DNA of 64,000 bases from Paenibacillus shirakamiensis (GTDB taxonomy: Bacteria; Bacillota; Bacilli; Paenibacillales; Paenibacillaceae), in contig NZ_JAGGLD010000001.1 in NCBI RefSeq assembly GCF_017874255.1, forward strand, positions 248,001-312,000. The letters run 5' to 3'. The position numbers and the translations under genes are program-made. Position 1 is the stretch's first letter. Every line of letters starts with the position of its first letter. The notes beneath the pieces were generated by a model. That model did no database searches. It was given only the letters and a program-made list of their open reading frames with translations, and was not told where the DNA came from. Below, one piece after another: positions 16,029 through 25,426 of the stretch.

Positions 16029-17024
16029 ATGGAACCCATTTTGGAAGTTAAAGATTTGCATGTGTCTTTCTCTGTTCGTGGAGGTGAAGTCAAAGCCGTT
16101 CGGGGTGTGAACTTTACTGTTGGTAGAGGCGAGACCATTGCAATCGTTGGGGAATCGGGAAGTGGTAAAAGTGTGACGGCTCAGACGATCATGCGACTGA
16201 TCCCTTCGCCTCCCTCTATGATTAAGCAAGGTGAGATCATCTTCAATGGACAAAATCTCTTAGCTAAATCTAATAAAGATATGGAAGCGGTACGGGGAAA
16301 AGATATCGGGATGATCTTTCAAGATCCGATGACTTCTTTGAATCCTACGATTAAAGTAGGAAAACAGATTACCGAAGGTTTGATCAAGCATCAAAACTTG
16401 TCTGCTGCTGATGCCAAAAAACGTGGCGTCGAAATGCTAAAACTTGTTGGAATCAAAAATGCAGAAGCCCGCTTTAATCAGTATCCCCATGAATTCTCAG
16501 GTGGTATGCGCCAACGGGTTATGATTGCGATAGCTTTGTCTTGTCAGCCTGCGCTCCTCATTGCTGATGAGCCTACAACAGCGCTTGACGTTACGATTCA
16601 AGCACAAATTATCAGCGTTATGAAAGATATGCAGCAACGCTTCGGCACATCAATCATCATGATTACGCATGATCTTGGAGTTGTAGCAGGTATGGCAGAT
16701 CGTGTGATGGTTATGTATGCAGGTGAAGTAGTTGAGACAGGTACAAGCATGGAGATTTTTAAAAATCCCCAACATCCTTATACACGCGGTTTGCTCAGAT
16801 CTCTGCCAAGAATCGATCAACGTAAAGATGAGCCTCTGGTTCCGATTATCGGTACACCGCCGGACCTTATCAAGCCTCCAATCGGATGTCCTTTTGCGGC
16901 TCGCTGTGATCATGCCATGAGTGTATGTGAGAAGATTGATCCTGCAGCGACCCATTTAAGTGACACGCATATGTCTCGTTGCTGGTTGCTGCATCCGATG
17001 GCACAGGAGGTTACAACATCATGA
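16029..17024 (+). CDS. oppD: Oligopeptide ABC transporter ATPase OppD
   Basis: A 331-residue ATP-binding subunit on the cytoplasmic face of OppBC. Walker A is GESGSGKS at about residue 43, the Q-loop is MIFQDPMTSLNP, the signature is EFSGGMRQRVMIA, Walker B is LLIADEPTTALDV and the H-loop is MITHDLG. The C-terminal OppD/F extension carries the iron-sulfur-type Cys-rich segment IGCPFAARCDHAMSVCE followed by SRCW. The last bases overlap oppF by ATGA. Confidence 0.95.
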   Translation: MEPILEVKDLHVSFSVRGGEVKAVRGVNFTVGRGETIAIVGESGSGKSVTAQTIMRLIPSPPSMIKQGEIIFNGQNLLAKSNKDMEAVRGKDIGMIFQDPMTSLNPTIKVGKQITEGLIKHQNLSAADAKKRGVEMLKLVGIKNAEARFNQYPHEFSGGMRQRVMIAIALSCQPALLIADEPTTALDVTIQAQIISVMKDMQQRFGTSIIMITHDLGVVAGMADRVMVMYAGEVVETGTSMEIFKNPQHPYTRGLLRSLPRIDQRKDEPLVPIIGTPPDLIKPPIGCPFAARCDHAMSVCEKIDPAATHLSDTHMSRCWLLHPMAQEVTTS

Positions 17025-17947
17025 GTCAACCTTTAATCGAAGTTGAAGGGCTGAAAAAGTATTTTAATCTCGGCCGTGGTAATATTCTTAAAGCTGTGAA
17101 CGGTATCGATTTCTCCATTAATGAAGGAGAGACGCTCGGTGTTGTTGGTGAGTCAGGTTGTGGTAAATCTACTGCGGGTCGTACGATTCTTAGATTATAT
17201 GAACCTACCGCAGGTAGTGTGCGATTTAACGGTACGGATATTTACAAGCTCTCTCCAAGTAAAATGAAGGCGATGCGCCGTGATATGCAGATGATCTTCC
17301 AAGATCCTTATGCTTCACTTAATCCTCGGTTTACTGTTACCGATATTATCGGCGAAGCGCTGGATATTCATAACATGGCTGGAAGTCGTAAAGAACGGAA
17401 AAAGCGTGTAGAAGAATTGCTAGATTTGGTTGGACTGAATCCAGACCATGCTACTCGCTATCCGCATGAATTCTCTGGTGGTCAACGTCAGCGGATTGGT
17501 ATCGCCCGTGCACTTGCGGTGAATCCGAAGTTCATTATCTGTGATGAGCCGATTTCCGCATTAGATGTATCTATCCAGGCGCAGGTTGTTAACTTGCTTC
17601 AAGATCTTCAGAAGCGTCTAGGACTCACGTATTTGTTCATTGCGCATGATCTTTCGATGGTGAAGCATATTAGTGACCGTGTTGCAGTAATGTACATGGG
17701 CCGAGTAGTGGAACTAGCACCTAGTGAAGAACTATATGCCAATCCACTTCATGCTTATACTAAGACATTGTTATCTGCTATTCCTGTTCCAGACCCTGAA
17801 ATTGAGGCGAATAAAAAGCACATCTTACTAAATGACGAAGCGGCAGGGCCGATTCATTCAAAGGATGGCGCACCTTCGCAAGATCTATTTAATCTGGATA
17901 ACTCGCAACTGGTGGAAGTTTCTAAAGGCCACTGGGTTGCTATGTAA
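17021..17947 (+). CDS. oppF: Oligopeptide ABC transporter ATPase OppF
   Basis: A 308-residue ATP-binding subunit that pairs with OppD. Walker A is GESGCGKS, the Q-loop MIFQDPYASLNPR, the signature EFSGGQRQRIGIARAL, Walker B FIICDEPISALDV and the H-loop FIAHDLS. The ATG at 17021 overlaps the oppD stop (ATGA) and has AGGAGG 10 bases before it; the in-frame TTG at 16979 lies inside oppD and is rejected. Unlike many OppF proteins, the C-terminal Cys cluster is absent; the tail instead ends with LVEVSKGHWVAM. A terminator follows at once. Confidence 0.94.
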   Translation: MSQPLIEVEGLKKYFNLGRGNILKAVNGIDFSINEGETLGVVGESGCGKSTAGRTILRLYEPTAGSVRFNGTDIYKLSPSKMKAMRRDMQMIFQDPYASLNPRFTVTDIIGEALDIHNMAGSRKERKKRVEELLDLVGLNPDHATRYPHEFSGGQRQRIGIARALAVNPKFIICDEPISALDVSIQAQVVNLLQDLQKRLGLTYLFIAHDLSMVKHISDRVAVMYMGRVVELAPSEELYANPLHAYTKTLLSAIPVPDPEIEANKKHILLNDEAAGPIHSKDGAPSQDLFNLDNSQLVEVSKGHWVAM

Positions 17948-17954
17948 TGATATA

Positions 17955-17990
17955 ACAAGCCGCCGGATTTCTCGGCGGCTTTGTTTTCTT
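17955..17990 (+). terminator. Terminator of the opp operon
   Basis: AAGCCGCCG (17957-17965) pairs perfectly with CGGCGGCTT (17973-17981), then TGTTTTCTTTT follows. Confidence 0.93.
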
Positions 17991-18019
17991 TTGACGTAAA
18001 TGCTGTACTTGAGTACAAT
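17991..18019 (+). promoter_or_regulatory. Promoter for bshC
   Basis: TTGACG (17991-17996), a 17-base spacer and TACAAT (18014-18019) form a near-consensus SigA promoter directly after the opp terminator and 44 bases before bshC. Confidence 0.75.
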
Positions 18020-18062
18020 CAAAAAGAGGTTCATTTAGTAAAGACAGGGAGGGTAACGCATC

Positions 18063-19694
18063 ATGAATTTGATCTCTGAGCCACTGGCTTCCCAGCAGCC
18101 ACTGGCAGAAGCGCTGATATCGGATTTCGATGCGGTGCGTCATTTATATACAGGTAGTGCGCTTGAAACAGAAAGCTGGACAGCGCGGGCCCAATGGCTG
18201 CATGAACACGAAGATCAGCGGATTAATCGTAAGGCTCTTGTGGAGAAGCTTCGATTGTATAATCAGCAGCATAATCCAGCGAGCGAAGTGGAAGATGCTC
18301 TAGACCTATTAGAACGAAAGGAGACGCTCGTCATCTCGGGAGGACAGCAATCCGGCCTTTTTACTGGCCCTTTGCTTGTAATTTACAAGGCAATGACGAT
18401 CATTCAAGCAGCAAGACAAGCGAGTCATGAATTGAGCATACCCGTTGTTCCAATTTTTTGGATTGCAGGTGAGGATCATGACTGGGAAGAAGTAAATCAT
18501 GCTTATTTTCTTGATTCAGCGTTGGATGTTGAACGAATTCGAATTGTAAAAGATCAATTAAACAAAAATTCTGTGGGATACACATCCGTTGAGAAAAGTG
18601 AATGGAGATCAGCTCTTCAACAATTAGCTGATCTTTTACCGGACTCTGAGCATAAACAAGGTCTGTTGCATCAACTTGAGGATGCGGTGGCCAAGTCCGC
18701 TACGTTAACAGATTGTTTTGCCAAACTGATGGGTCTGTGGTTCGGAAAGTATGGATTAATTCTTCTGGATTCGTCTGATCCAGAGCTTCGCCAATTGGAG
18801 TCTGAAGTATTTGAACAAATTATTATCAAGAATGATGAGTTAGAAGTGGCTTATAAAAAGTCGGCTGCTCAGCTTCAAGAACAAGGCATAGATCCACAAG
18901 CTGACGTCGCAGAGGATGCGGCAAATCTGTTTTACATATATGAAGGTCAGCGATTGCTTCTCTTTAAGAAAGAGGGACGATTTGAAGATCGCAAAGGGAT
19001 TATTTCACTAAGCAAAGAAGAGTTAATTGAAGAATCCCAGCTGCATCCTGAGCGCTTCAGTAACAATGTGCTCACCCGGCCTCTCATGCAAGATATGTTA
19101 CTTCCCGTATTAGGAACTGTTCTTGGAGATGGAGAAATTGCTTACTGGGCTCTTACGGGTCAGGCTTTTCATGTAATGGGGCTTCAGATGCCCCTTCTTC
19201 TGCCAAGAATGTCGTTTACCATTATGGAGCCTAAAGTTCAGCGTCATATGAAGCAGTACGGCTTCTCATTCGTAGAAGCTAGGCAACATTTCAAGGAACT
19301 ACGTCAGACTTGGCTTACTTCGCAGGAGCCTGTACCGATCGATACGCGCTTTGCCGAATTAAAAGGGGACATAGAGCAACTATATACTCCACTAATTCAG
19401 GAACTGGGTTCTATGGAAAAGGGTTTAAGCCGTATTGGAGATGCAAATTTGCATCGGATTTTACAGCAGGTTGATTATCTGCGCGACAAATCAGCTCAAG
19501 CTATGGAACACAAACATGAAGCCGTTCTTCGCCAGTGGGATCGTGTCCAGCAGTCTCTGTTCCCGCAAGATTCACTGCAAGAACGTGTGTATAATGTGTT
19601 CACTTATCTCAACAGATATGGTCCGAATTGGATTGATAGTATGATGGAATTGCCTTATTTAACTGCGATTGAACATCGGATTATTGAAGCTTAG
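18063..19694 (+). CDS. bshC: Bacillithiol biosynthesis cysteine-adding enzyme BshC
   Basis: BshC joins cysteine to glucosaminyl-malate in the last step of bacillithiol synthesis, the main low-molecular-weight thiol of Bacillales. The 543-residue length is normal. Recognisable segments are LVISGGQQSGLFTGPLLVIYKAMTII, VPIFWIAGEDHDWEEVNHAYFLD near residue 140, and LTRPLMQDMLLPVLGTVLGDGEIAYWALTGQAF with a long coiled-coil C-terminal helix region. It equals B. subtilis yllA, which also precedes mraZ, but here ahcY is inserted between them. The ATG follows GGGAGGG. No terminator separates it from ahcY. Confidence 0.95.
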   Translation: MNLISEPLASQQPLAEALISDFDAVRHLYTGSALETESWTARAQWLHEHEDQRINRKALVEKLRLYNQQHNPASEVEDALDLLERKETLVISGGQQSGLFTGPLLVIYKAMTIIQAARQASHELSIPVVPIFWIAGEDHDWEEVNHAYFLDSALDVERIRIVKDQLNKNSVGYTSVEKSEWRSALQQLADLLPDSEHKQGLLHQLEDAVAKSATLTDCFAKLMGLWFGKYGLILLDSSDPELRQLESEVFEQIIIKNDELEVAYKKSAAQLQEQGIDPQADVAEDAANLFYIYEGQRLLLFKKEGRFEDRKGIISLSKEELIEESQLHPERFSNNVLTRPLMQDMLLPVLGTVLGDGEIAYWALTGQAFHVMGLQMPLLLPRMSFTIMEPKVQRHMKQYGFSFVEARQHFKELRQTWLTSQEPVPIDTRFAELKGDIEQLYTPLIQELGSMEKGLSRIGDANLHRILQQVDYLRDKSAQAMEHKHEAVLRQWDRVQQSLFPQDSLQERVYNVFTYLNRYGPNWIDSMMELPYLTAIEHRIIEA

Positions 19695-19730
19695 AATATG
19701 GAGAATCACTAAGGAGGAACCGTATCCACT

Positions 19731-20993
19731 ATGACAACAAAAGCCATTCAAGAGAGTATGATCACCAATCTATCTCTTGCATCTGAAGGCCACCTTAAGA
19801 TCGATTGGGTGGAGGCTCATATGCCTGTACTGAATAAAATTCGCAAGCAATTTGAAGTAGAGCAACCTTTTAAGGGGCTAAAAGTATCCATTTGTCTACA
19901 TTTAGAGGCGAAGACGGCTTATCTAGCGAAGGTTGTGCAAGCTGGTGGTGCAGAGGTTACGATTACGGGGAGCAACCCCCTCTCTACGCAAGATGATGTG
20001 TGTGCGGCGCTTGTTGAAGATGGCATTACGGTTTTTGCTAAATATAATCCAGAACCCGATGAATTCAAGGCACTGATTATTCGTGCCCTTGAGTCTAAAC
20101 CGGATCTAATCATTGATGATGGAAGTGATTTCGCCTCTATCCTTCATGCTGAAAGACCCGATCTAGCCGTTAACATTCGCGGAGGGGCAGAGGAGACAAC
20201 CACGGGAATTATTCGTCTCAAAGCACTTCATAAAGAAGGTATTCTTAAGTTTCCTATGGTTGCTGTCAACGATGCTTATTGCAAATATCTGTTCGATAAT
20301 CGTTACGGTACGGGACAATCAGCTTGGGATGGCATCATACGCACGACGAACTTAGTTGTGTCTGGCAAGACGGTAGTCGTGGTAGGATACGGTTGGGTAG
20401 GTAAAGGAGTCGCCATGCGTGCAAAGGGACTTGGAGCGAATGTAGTCGTTACAGAAGTAGACGCGATTCGTGCCGTCGAAGCACATATGGATGGGTTCGG
20501 AGTGCTGCCCATGATCGAAGCGGCTAAAGTTGGGGATTTCTTTATCACAGTGACGGGGAATCACTCGGTTATCCGGGGTGAACATTATGATGTGATCAAA
20601 GATGGAGCTATTCTGTCTAATGCAGGTCATTTTGACGTGGAAGTGAACAAACCGGAACTCGCTGAACGTGCAGTATCCGTACGCACAGTACGCCGTAATA
20701 TTGAAGAATATAAATTTGAAGATGGACGTAAAGTCTATCTCATTGCAGAAGGAAGACTAGTGAATCTTGCAGCGGCGGATGGACATCCTGCTGAGATTAT
20801 GGATACGACCTTTGCGCTTCAGGCGTTATCTCTAAAATATGTGAATGAACATTATGAATCTATTGGACGGGCTGTTGTTAACGTCCCTTATGAGCTAGAT
20901 GAGCAAGTTGCACGGTACAAGCTTGATGGTCTAGGTATCCATATTGATACATTATCCGAGTCGCAAAAGAAATATTTAGATAGCTGGCAATAA
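19731..20993 (+). CDS. ahcY: S-adenosylhomocysteine hydrolase (AhcY), short prokaryotic type
   Basis: The enzyme reversibly splits S-adenosylhomocysteine into adenosine and homocysteine with bound NAD. The 420-residue product has the active-site segments FPMVAVNDAYCKYLFDNRYGTGQSAWDGI (conserved Asn, Lys, Asp), the NAD loop VVVVGYGWVGKGVAMRAKGLGA, TGNHSVI, and SNAGHFDVEV with the conserved His. YGTGQS replaces the YGCRES of the mammalian-type enzyme, which resembles the archaeal and Thermotoga-like short form; S-inosylhomocysteine is therefore an alternative substrate. It is 36 bases after bshC with AAGGAGGAACC as binding site. B. subtilis uses the Pfs/LuxS route instead. Confidence 0.92.
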   Translation: MTTKAIQESMITNLSLASEGHLKIDWVEAHMPVLNKIRKQFEVEQPFKGLKVSICLHLEAKTAYLAKVVQAGGAEVTITGSNPLSTQDDVCAALVEDGITVFAKYNPEPDEFKALIIRALESKPDLIIDDGSDFASILHAERPDLAVNIRGGAEETTTGIIRLKALHKEGILKFPMVAVNDAYCKYLFDNRYGTGQSAWDGIIRTTNLVVSGKTVVVVGYGWVGKGVAMRAKGLGANVVVTEVDAIRAVEAHMDGFGVLPMIEAAKVGDFFITVTGNHSVIRGEHYDVIKDGAILSNAGHFDVEVNKPELAERAVSVRTVRRNIEEYKFEDGRKVYLIAEGRLVNLAAADGHPAEIMDTTFALQALSLKYVNEHYESIGRAVVNVPYELDEQVARYKLDGLGIHIDTLSESQKKYLDSWQ

Positions 20994-21007
20994 TCATGTA
21001 ATCTATG

Positions 21008-21046
21008 AAGTCCTCTTTCTCTTAAGGAGAAGGAGGGCTTTTTTGT
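21008..21046 (+). terminator. Terminator of the bshC-ahcY unit
   Basis: AAGTCCTCTTTCTC pairs with GAGAAGGAGGGCTT with two wobble or mismatched positions around a short loop, then TTTTTG follows. It cuts transcription before mraZ. Confidence 0.87.
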
Positions 21047-21126
21047 ATTATTCCCTTTATTTACTATAAAAAAATTCTGCTTGCTAAGCAGGAAATCTTA
21101 GCGATATAGCGAATAAGTATAACTCA

Positions 21127-21159
21127 TAGTGGTGAAAAGTGGTGTAAAGTGGTGGGAAG
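21127..21159 (+). promoter_or_regulatory. MraZ operator: three 10-bp-phased TGGTG boxes
   Basis: TGGTG occurs at 21130-21134, 21140-21144 and 21150-21154, each preceded by AG and with an A-rich spacer, so the repeats fall on one face of the helix. MraZ is known to bind such direct repeats before its own gene and repress the division cluster. A weak -10 (TATAAC, 21118-21123) lies immediately upstream, so bound MraZ would cover the transcription start. Confidence 0.85.
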
Positions 21160-21185
21160 CGGATAGACAAGGGGTGAGCGACACG

Positions 21186-21623
21186 ATGTTTATGGGGGAA
21201 TTCCAACATAGCATTGATGATAAGGGTCGGATGATTATCCCGGCTAAATTTCGCGAACTTTTAGGGTCTTCTTTTGTCGTTACCCGTGGCTTAGACCAAT
21301 GCCTTTTTGTATACCCTGAAGAAGAATGGGGTTTACTTGAGCAAAAGTTGAAGACACTGCCACTTATGAAATCCGATGCCCGTGCATTTAGCCGGTTTTT
21401 TTTCTCCGGAGCGACTGAATGTGAATGGGATAAGCAGGGAAGGGTAAATTTACCCGCAAATCTTAAGAAATATGCCAAGCTTGAGAAGGAATGTGTCGTT
21501 CTTGGTGTATCCAATCGCGTTGAAATTTGGAGTCGCGAGCTATGGGAACAATATTTCCAGCAATCAGAAGATGCATTTAATGAGATCGCGGAGAAGCTGG
21601 TTGACCTTAATTTTGAATTTTAA
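21186..21623 (+). CDS. mraZ: Transcriptional regulator MraZ
   Basis: A 145-residue protein with two SpoVT-AbrB-like DNA-binding repeats: [27 protein letters not shown] at the N-terminus and [37 protein letters not shown] in the second half. It forms ring-shaped oligomers and binds the repeats at 21127-21159. The ATG at 21186 is chosen because AGGGGTGAG precedes it and MFMGE is the usual family start. It is the first gene of the division and wall cluster; rsmH starts 45 bases downstream. Confidence 0.96.
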   Translation: MFMGEFQHSIDDKGRMIIPAKFRELLGSSFVVTRGLDQCLFVYPEEEWGLLEQKLKTLPLMKSDARAFSRFFFSGATECEWDKQGRVNLPANLKKYAKLEKECVVLGVSNRVEIWSRELWEQYFQQSEDAFNEIAEKLVDLNFEF

Positions 21624-21668
21624 TGTAGAAGAACAACATTTGAACATGAAAGTCTGGAGGGCTGCAGC

Positions 21669-22622
21669 TTGTTTCATCACATCACGGTACTCAAGGAAGA
21701 GGCGACAGAGGGGCTGCGTATTAAGCCGGATGGCATTTATGTAGATTGCACCCTAGGGGGAGGCGGGCATAGCTCCGTGATTTTGTCCAAGCTTGGGGAA
21801 CAAGGAAGATTAATTGCCTTTGACCAAGATGAATGGGCTCATGAGAATGCTAAGCTTACCCTTACTGGTTACGAAGGACGTCTAACGTTAGTGAAAAGTA
21901 ACTTTAGACATCTAGAAGAAGAGCTGAGAAAGATTGAAGGGATTCCTATGAAAGATGGAATTCCTCAAGTTGATGGTATTTTATACGATTTAGGAGTCTC
22001 TTCTCCCCAGTTCGATGAAGGAGAGAGAGGGTTTAGTTACAATTCAGATGCTCCTTTGGACATGCGTATGGATCAATCCGCTGAATTAACAGCCAAAGAA
22101 ATCGTGAATGAATGGCCTGAAAAAGAAATTGCACGAGTCCTTTTCCATTATGGGGATGAGAAATTCTCTCGCCGAATTGCGAAAGTAATTATCGACCAGA
22201 GAGCGGAAGCTCCCATTGAGACTACGGGTCAGCTTGTTGAACTGATTAAGCAAGGGATTCCCGCAGCGGCAAGAAGAACAGGCGGTCACCCAGCTAAGCG
22301 TAGTTTTCAAGCGTTACGGATTGCAGTCAACGATGAGCTTGGTGCTTTTGAAGATGGACTTCATCAAGCTGTAAAATGCACGGCACAAGGGGGCCGCATT
22401 TCAGTCATCACGTTCCACTCCTTAGAGGATCGGATTTGCAAACATATTTTTGCAAGTTATCTGGAGAAATGTACATGTCCTCCTGATTTTCCTATGTGTG
22501 TGTGTGGAGGCGTTGGAACGTTAAAGTTGATTAACCGTAAACCGCTAGTTCCTTCGGAAGAGGAGTTGGCTCAGAATCTTCGGGCGCGCTCAGCCAAATT
22601 GCGCGTAGCGGAGAAATTGTAA
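21669..22622 (+). CDS. rsmH: 16S rRNA (cytosine-1402 N4) methyltransferase RsmH
   Basis: RsmH (MraW) methylates C1402 of 16S rRNA in the decoding centre. The 317-residue protein has the SAM-binding motif [16 protein letters not shown] at about residue 27, [35 protein letters not shown], and [17 protein letters not shown], all family markers. The start is a TTG with GGAGGG 8 bases upstream, so initiation is probably weak. It sits in the usual position after mraZ and before ftsL. Confidence 0.96.
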   Translation: MFHHITVLKEEATEGLRIKPDGIYVDCTLGGGGHSSVILSKLGEQGRLIAFDQDEWAHENAKLTLTGYEGRLTLVKSNFRHLEEELRKIEGIPMKDGIPQVDGILYDLGVSSPQFDEGERGFSYNSDAPLDMRMDQSAELTAKEIVNEWPEKEIARVLFHYGDEKFSRRIAKVIIDQRAEAPIETTGQLVELIKQGIPAAARRTGGHPAKRSFQALRIAVNDELGAFEDGLHQAVKCTAQGGRISVITFHSLEDRICKHIFASYLEKCTCPPDFPMCVCGGVGTLKLINRKPLVPSEEELAQNLRARSAKLRVAEKL

Positions 22623-22644
22623 AGATTAGCGGAGGCATTGTGAT

Positions 22645-23076
22645 ATGGCATATACAAGGGGTAACCTGGCTGTTAAAGAGAAACCATCTGAGCGCAGTTA
22701 TGCTGCGCCGCGATACAAAGAAACCACCAAAGTCGTCACCAAAAGAGCAGCTCTACCTGTAGGTGAGAAGTTGCTATATATGTTGACCGTGATGATTGTT
22801 GTAGCGATCGCTGGGATGCTGATTTGGCAAAATGCTTCGTTATATCAAGTGAAATATAAGATTGTACAGACAGATAACAACATTGCAGATCTAAAGCAGT
22901 CGATGTCTGTGCTCTCGAATAAGCAACAACAGCTTGAGAAAGCCGCTATGGATAAATTAATAAGTTCAGGTGAACTAAAAGTAGCAGATGAGAAAAATCC
23001 GATCTATGCACAAAGACAGGTAGTACCTGTACCTACATCCGATGTGGCTGAAGGGACAAAGACTTCACTTAAATAA
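22645..23076 (+). CDS. ftsL: Cell division protein FtsL
   Basis: A 143-residue bitopic membrane protein: a basic cytoplasmic N-terminus (about 40 residues), one helix (LLYMLTVMIVVAIAGMLIW), and an extracellular coiled coil (YQVKYKIVQTDNNIADLKQSMSVLSNKQQQLEKAA). FtsL works with DivIB/FtsQ and DivIC/FtsB to activate the septal synthase pair FtsW-PBP2B. Sequence identity in this family is low; the call rests on topology, size and the rsmH-ftsL-pbp gene order. pbp2B follows after 29 bases. Confidence 0.88.
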   Translation: MAYTRGNLAVKEKPSERSYAAPRYKETTKVVTKRAALPVGEKLLYMLTVMIVVAIAGMLIWQNASLYQVKYKIVQTDNNIADLKQSMSVLSNKQQQLEKAAMDKLISSGELKVADEKNPIYAQRQVVPVPTSDVAEGTKTSLK

Positions 23077-23105
23077 TCCTTCCGTACAAAAAAGGTAGGG
23101 GAACT

Positions 23106-25331
23106 ATGAATAAAAGAATAAAAATGCGTACGTTACTTATAGGGGGCATAATCACCCTCTTTTTTATTGTTATTATGGGTAAAGTTTTTTGGATTCAAGT
23201 CATAGATAGTTCATTTTGGCGTACTTATGCTACTGAGAATATATGGTCCCGCAAAGAAGAACTCCCTGCTTCCAGAGGCAAAATTATGGATCGCAATGGC
23301 GATGTTCTAGCAGATAATGCACCGGCCTATAATGTAATTCTAAATCCTAAGGCCATCAATGACTCTAAGTTGCAAGATCAGGTAGTAGAGGGTCTTCATA
23401 AGATTTTAGGAAAACCAGCAAATGAACTTTTAACCCTTGTCAATGCGAAGCAGCCGAAAAATGGAAAGTTTTATTCCTATCGTGAAGTTCGTAGTGAGGG
23501 ATGGATGATTGACCAAGATACAAAAACACAAGTGGATCAATTAATTGTACAGATCAAAGCTGATTACAAACAAAAAACGAAAAAAAAATTGGTAGATGCA
23601 GGCATATCATTTAAGACCACAGAAAAACGTTCTTATCCTAAGACTACTATGGCTGCGCATGTTCTTGGTTATATCAACCGCCAGGGTGACCCCGTATATG
23701 GTGTGGAGAGCTCTTTCAACAAAGTTCTAGCGGGTGCGGATGGGTTCATCAGTTACCAAAGCGACAAACAAGGGGTCAAGATTCCGAAGACAAAAGAAGT
23801 CTACCAAGCCCCTAAAGACGGCAGTGATATCAAGCTGACCATTGATGATACCATCCAGTTCTTTACGGAGACGGCTATGAAAAAAGCGTTTGATCGACTG
23901 AAACCGATCAGTATGACGGTTATAGCAGCAGATCCGAAGACAATGGAAATTTTAGGGATGGCGAATATGCCTACGTATGACCCTAATAAGTTCTATGCGA
24001 ATGTAGATCCTAAAAATTTCATCAATCATGCTCTCAGCTCGACGTATGAGCCAGGGTCGACTTTTAAGATCGTGACGTTGGCAGGTGTGGTGCAAGAAGG
24101 ATTATTTAACCCTAATGCTACTTATCAATCCGGAAGTATTCATATACCAGGATACAAGACCCCTTTGTATGATGTGAAGCGTGATGGATGGGGAACATTA
24201 ACCTATTTGCAAGGCGTGAAGCATTCAAGTAATGTAGCCTTTGTCAAAATGGGTTTTGAAATGTTGGGCAAGGAACGACTCCTTCAATATATTCATAATT
24301 TTGGTTTTGGCGTGAAGACGGGCATTGATCTTCCTCTAGAGAATAAAGGGATCATTAACCCGCAGCGGGATATTGAGTACGCCACGACTACGTTCGGTCA
24401 CGGCATTACCGTTACACCGATTCAGCAGGTTGCTGCGGTCGCTGCCGTAGCTAACGGGGGGATGCTTCTGAAACCCCAAATCGTAAAGAGTACAATAGAT
24501 CCTACTACGGGTAAAGTTACTCCTGTGGAGCAAAGTCCTGGGCGGCGAGTGTTAGATTCGGCCAAGGCCAAAGAAGTAAGTAGTTATCTAGAACAAGTCG
24601 TATCTGATGCGAAGATTGGTACAGGACACAAAGCGTATATTGAAGGCTACCGTGTTGCAGGTAAGACGGGAACTGCCGTCAAACCCAAGACGAATGGGGA
24701 AGCGGGTTATGATTATAGTAAGCAAGTTATTTCTTTTATCGGGTATGCTCCTGTAGAGGACCCTAAGATTTTAGTATTGGTTGTCATTGACCAACCTGCA
24801 TCGGATCTAGTTAGTGGTGGACGTGATGCTGCCCCGGTATTCAAAGAAATTGTGGAACAATCTTTGCAATATATGCAAGTGAAGAAGACGAACGTTAAGG
24901 AAAGTCAACAACAGCAAAAAGAAGCGGCTACGGCTCCGAATCTCAAGGGTAATCTCTTAAAAGAAGCAAAGTCCGATTTGGATAAAAGAGAAGTAGAATA
25001 TGTTGTTCTAGGCAAAGGTGGTAAAATTATAGGGCAATATCCTGACGCCGGAACGGTTCTTACCTCAGCTCAGAGGATGTATCTATTGACCGAGGATAGC
25101 AAAACTATGGAGATGCCAGACTTTACTGGGCAATCTCTCAGGGATGTTACACAGATCCTGACCTTCTTAAATGTAGAGGTAGCAGCTTCGGGTGAAGGCT
25201 ATGTTACCAGTCAAAAGGTAGCTATGGTGGATGGCAAACGACGAGTGACCCTGCAGTTAAAGCCACCCGAACCTTCAACCATACCTACAAAGACATCATC
25301 ATCTACTAGTGATAAGGATGAGAATCCTTAG
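23106..25331 (+). CDS. pbpB: Septal transpeptidase PBP2B with PASTA domains
   Basis: A 741-residue class B penicillin-binding protein that crosslinks septal peptidoglycan with FtsW. One N-terminal helix (TLLIGGIITLFFIVIMGKVFWIQV) is followed by the dimerisation domain (ASRGKIMDRNGDVLADN) and the transpeptidase domain with SxxK STFK at residues 318-321, SSN in KHSSNVAF, and KTGT in VAGKTGTAVK. Two PASTA repeats occupy about residues 605-720. A Thr/Ser-rich tail ends the protein. The gene order ftsL-pbpB-spoVD matches B. subtilis, and this copy is the vegetative one. Confidence 0.94.
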   Translation: MNKRIKMRTLLIGGIITLFFIVIMGKVFWIQVIDSSFWRTYATENIWSRKEELPASRGKIMDRNGDVLADNAPAYNVILNPKAINDSKLQDQVVEGLHKILGKPANELLTLVNAKQPKNGKFYSYREVRSEGWMIDQDTKTQVDQLIVQIKADYKQKTKKKLVDAGISFKTTEKRSYPKTTMAAHVLGYINRQGDPVYGVESSFNKVLAGADGFISYQSDKQGVKIPKTKEVYQAPKDGSDIKLTIDDTIQFFTETAMKKAFDRLKPISMTVIAADPKTMEILGMANMPTYDPNKFYANVDPKNFINHALSSTYEPGSTFKIVTLAGVVQEGLFNPNATYQSGSIHIPGYKTPLYDVKRDGWGTLTYLQGVKHSSNVAFVKMGFEMLGKERLLQYIHNFGFGVKTGIDLPLENKGIINPQRDIEYATTTFGHGITVTPIQQVAAVAAVANGGMLLKPQIVKSTIDPTTGKVTPVEQSPGRRVLDSAKAKEVSSYLEQVVSDAKIGTGHKAYIEGYRVAGKTGTAVKPKTNGEAGYDYSKQVISFIGYAPVEDPKILVLVVIDQPASDLVSGGRDAAPVFKEIVEQSLQYMQVKKTNVKESQQQQKEAATAPNLKGNLLKEAKSDLDKREVEYVVLGKGGKIIGQYPDAGTVLTSAQRMYLLTEDSKTMEMPDFTGQSLRDVTQILTFLNVEVAASGEGYVTSQKVAMVDGKRRVTLQLKPPEPSTIPTKTSSSTSDKDENP

Positions 25332-25426
25332 ATTATTATCTTCATAAGCTTGTTCTATCCCCTGTTTGTCCTGAATATTCATGATAACAACTATGTCATG
25401 GAGTGATGGCGGACAGGAGGATGGTG

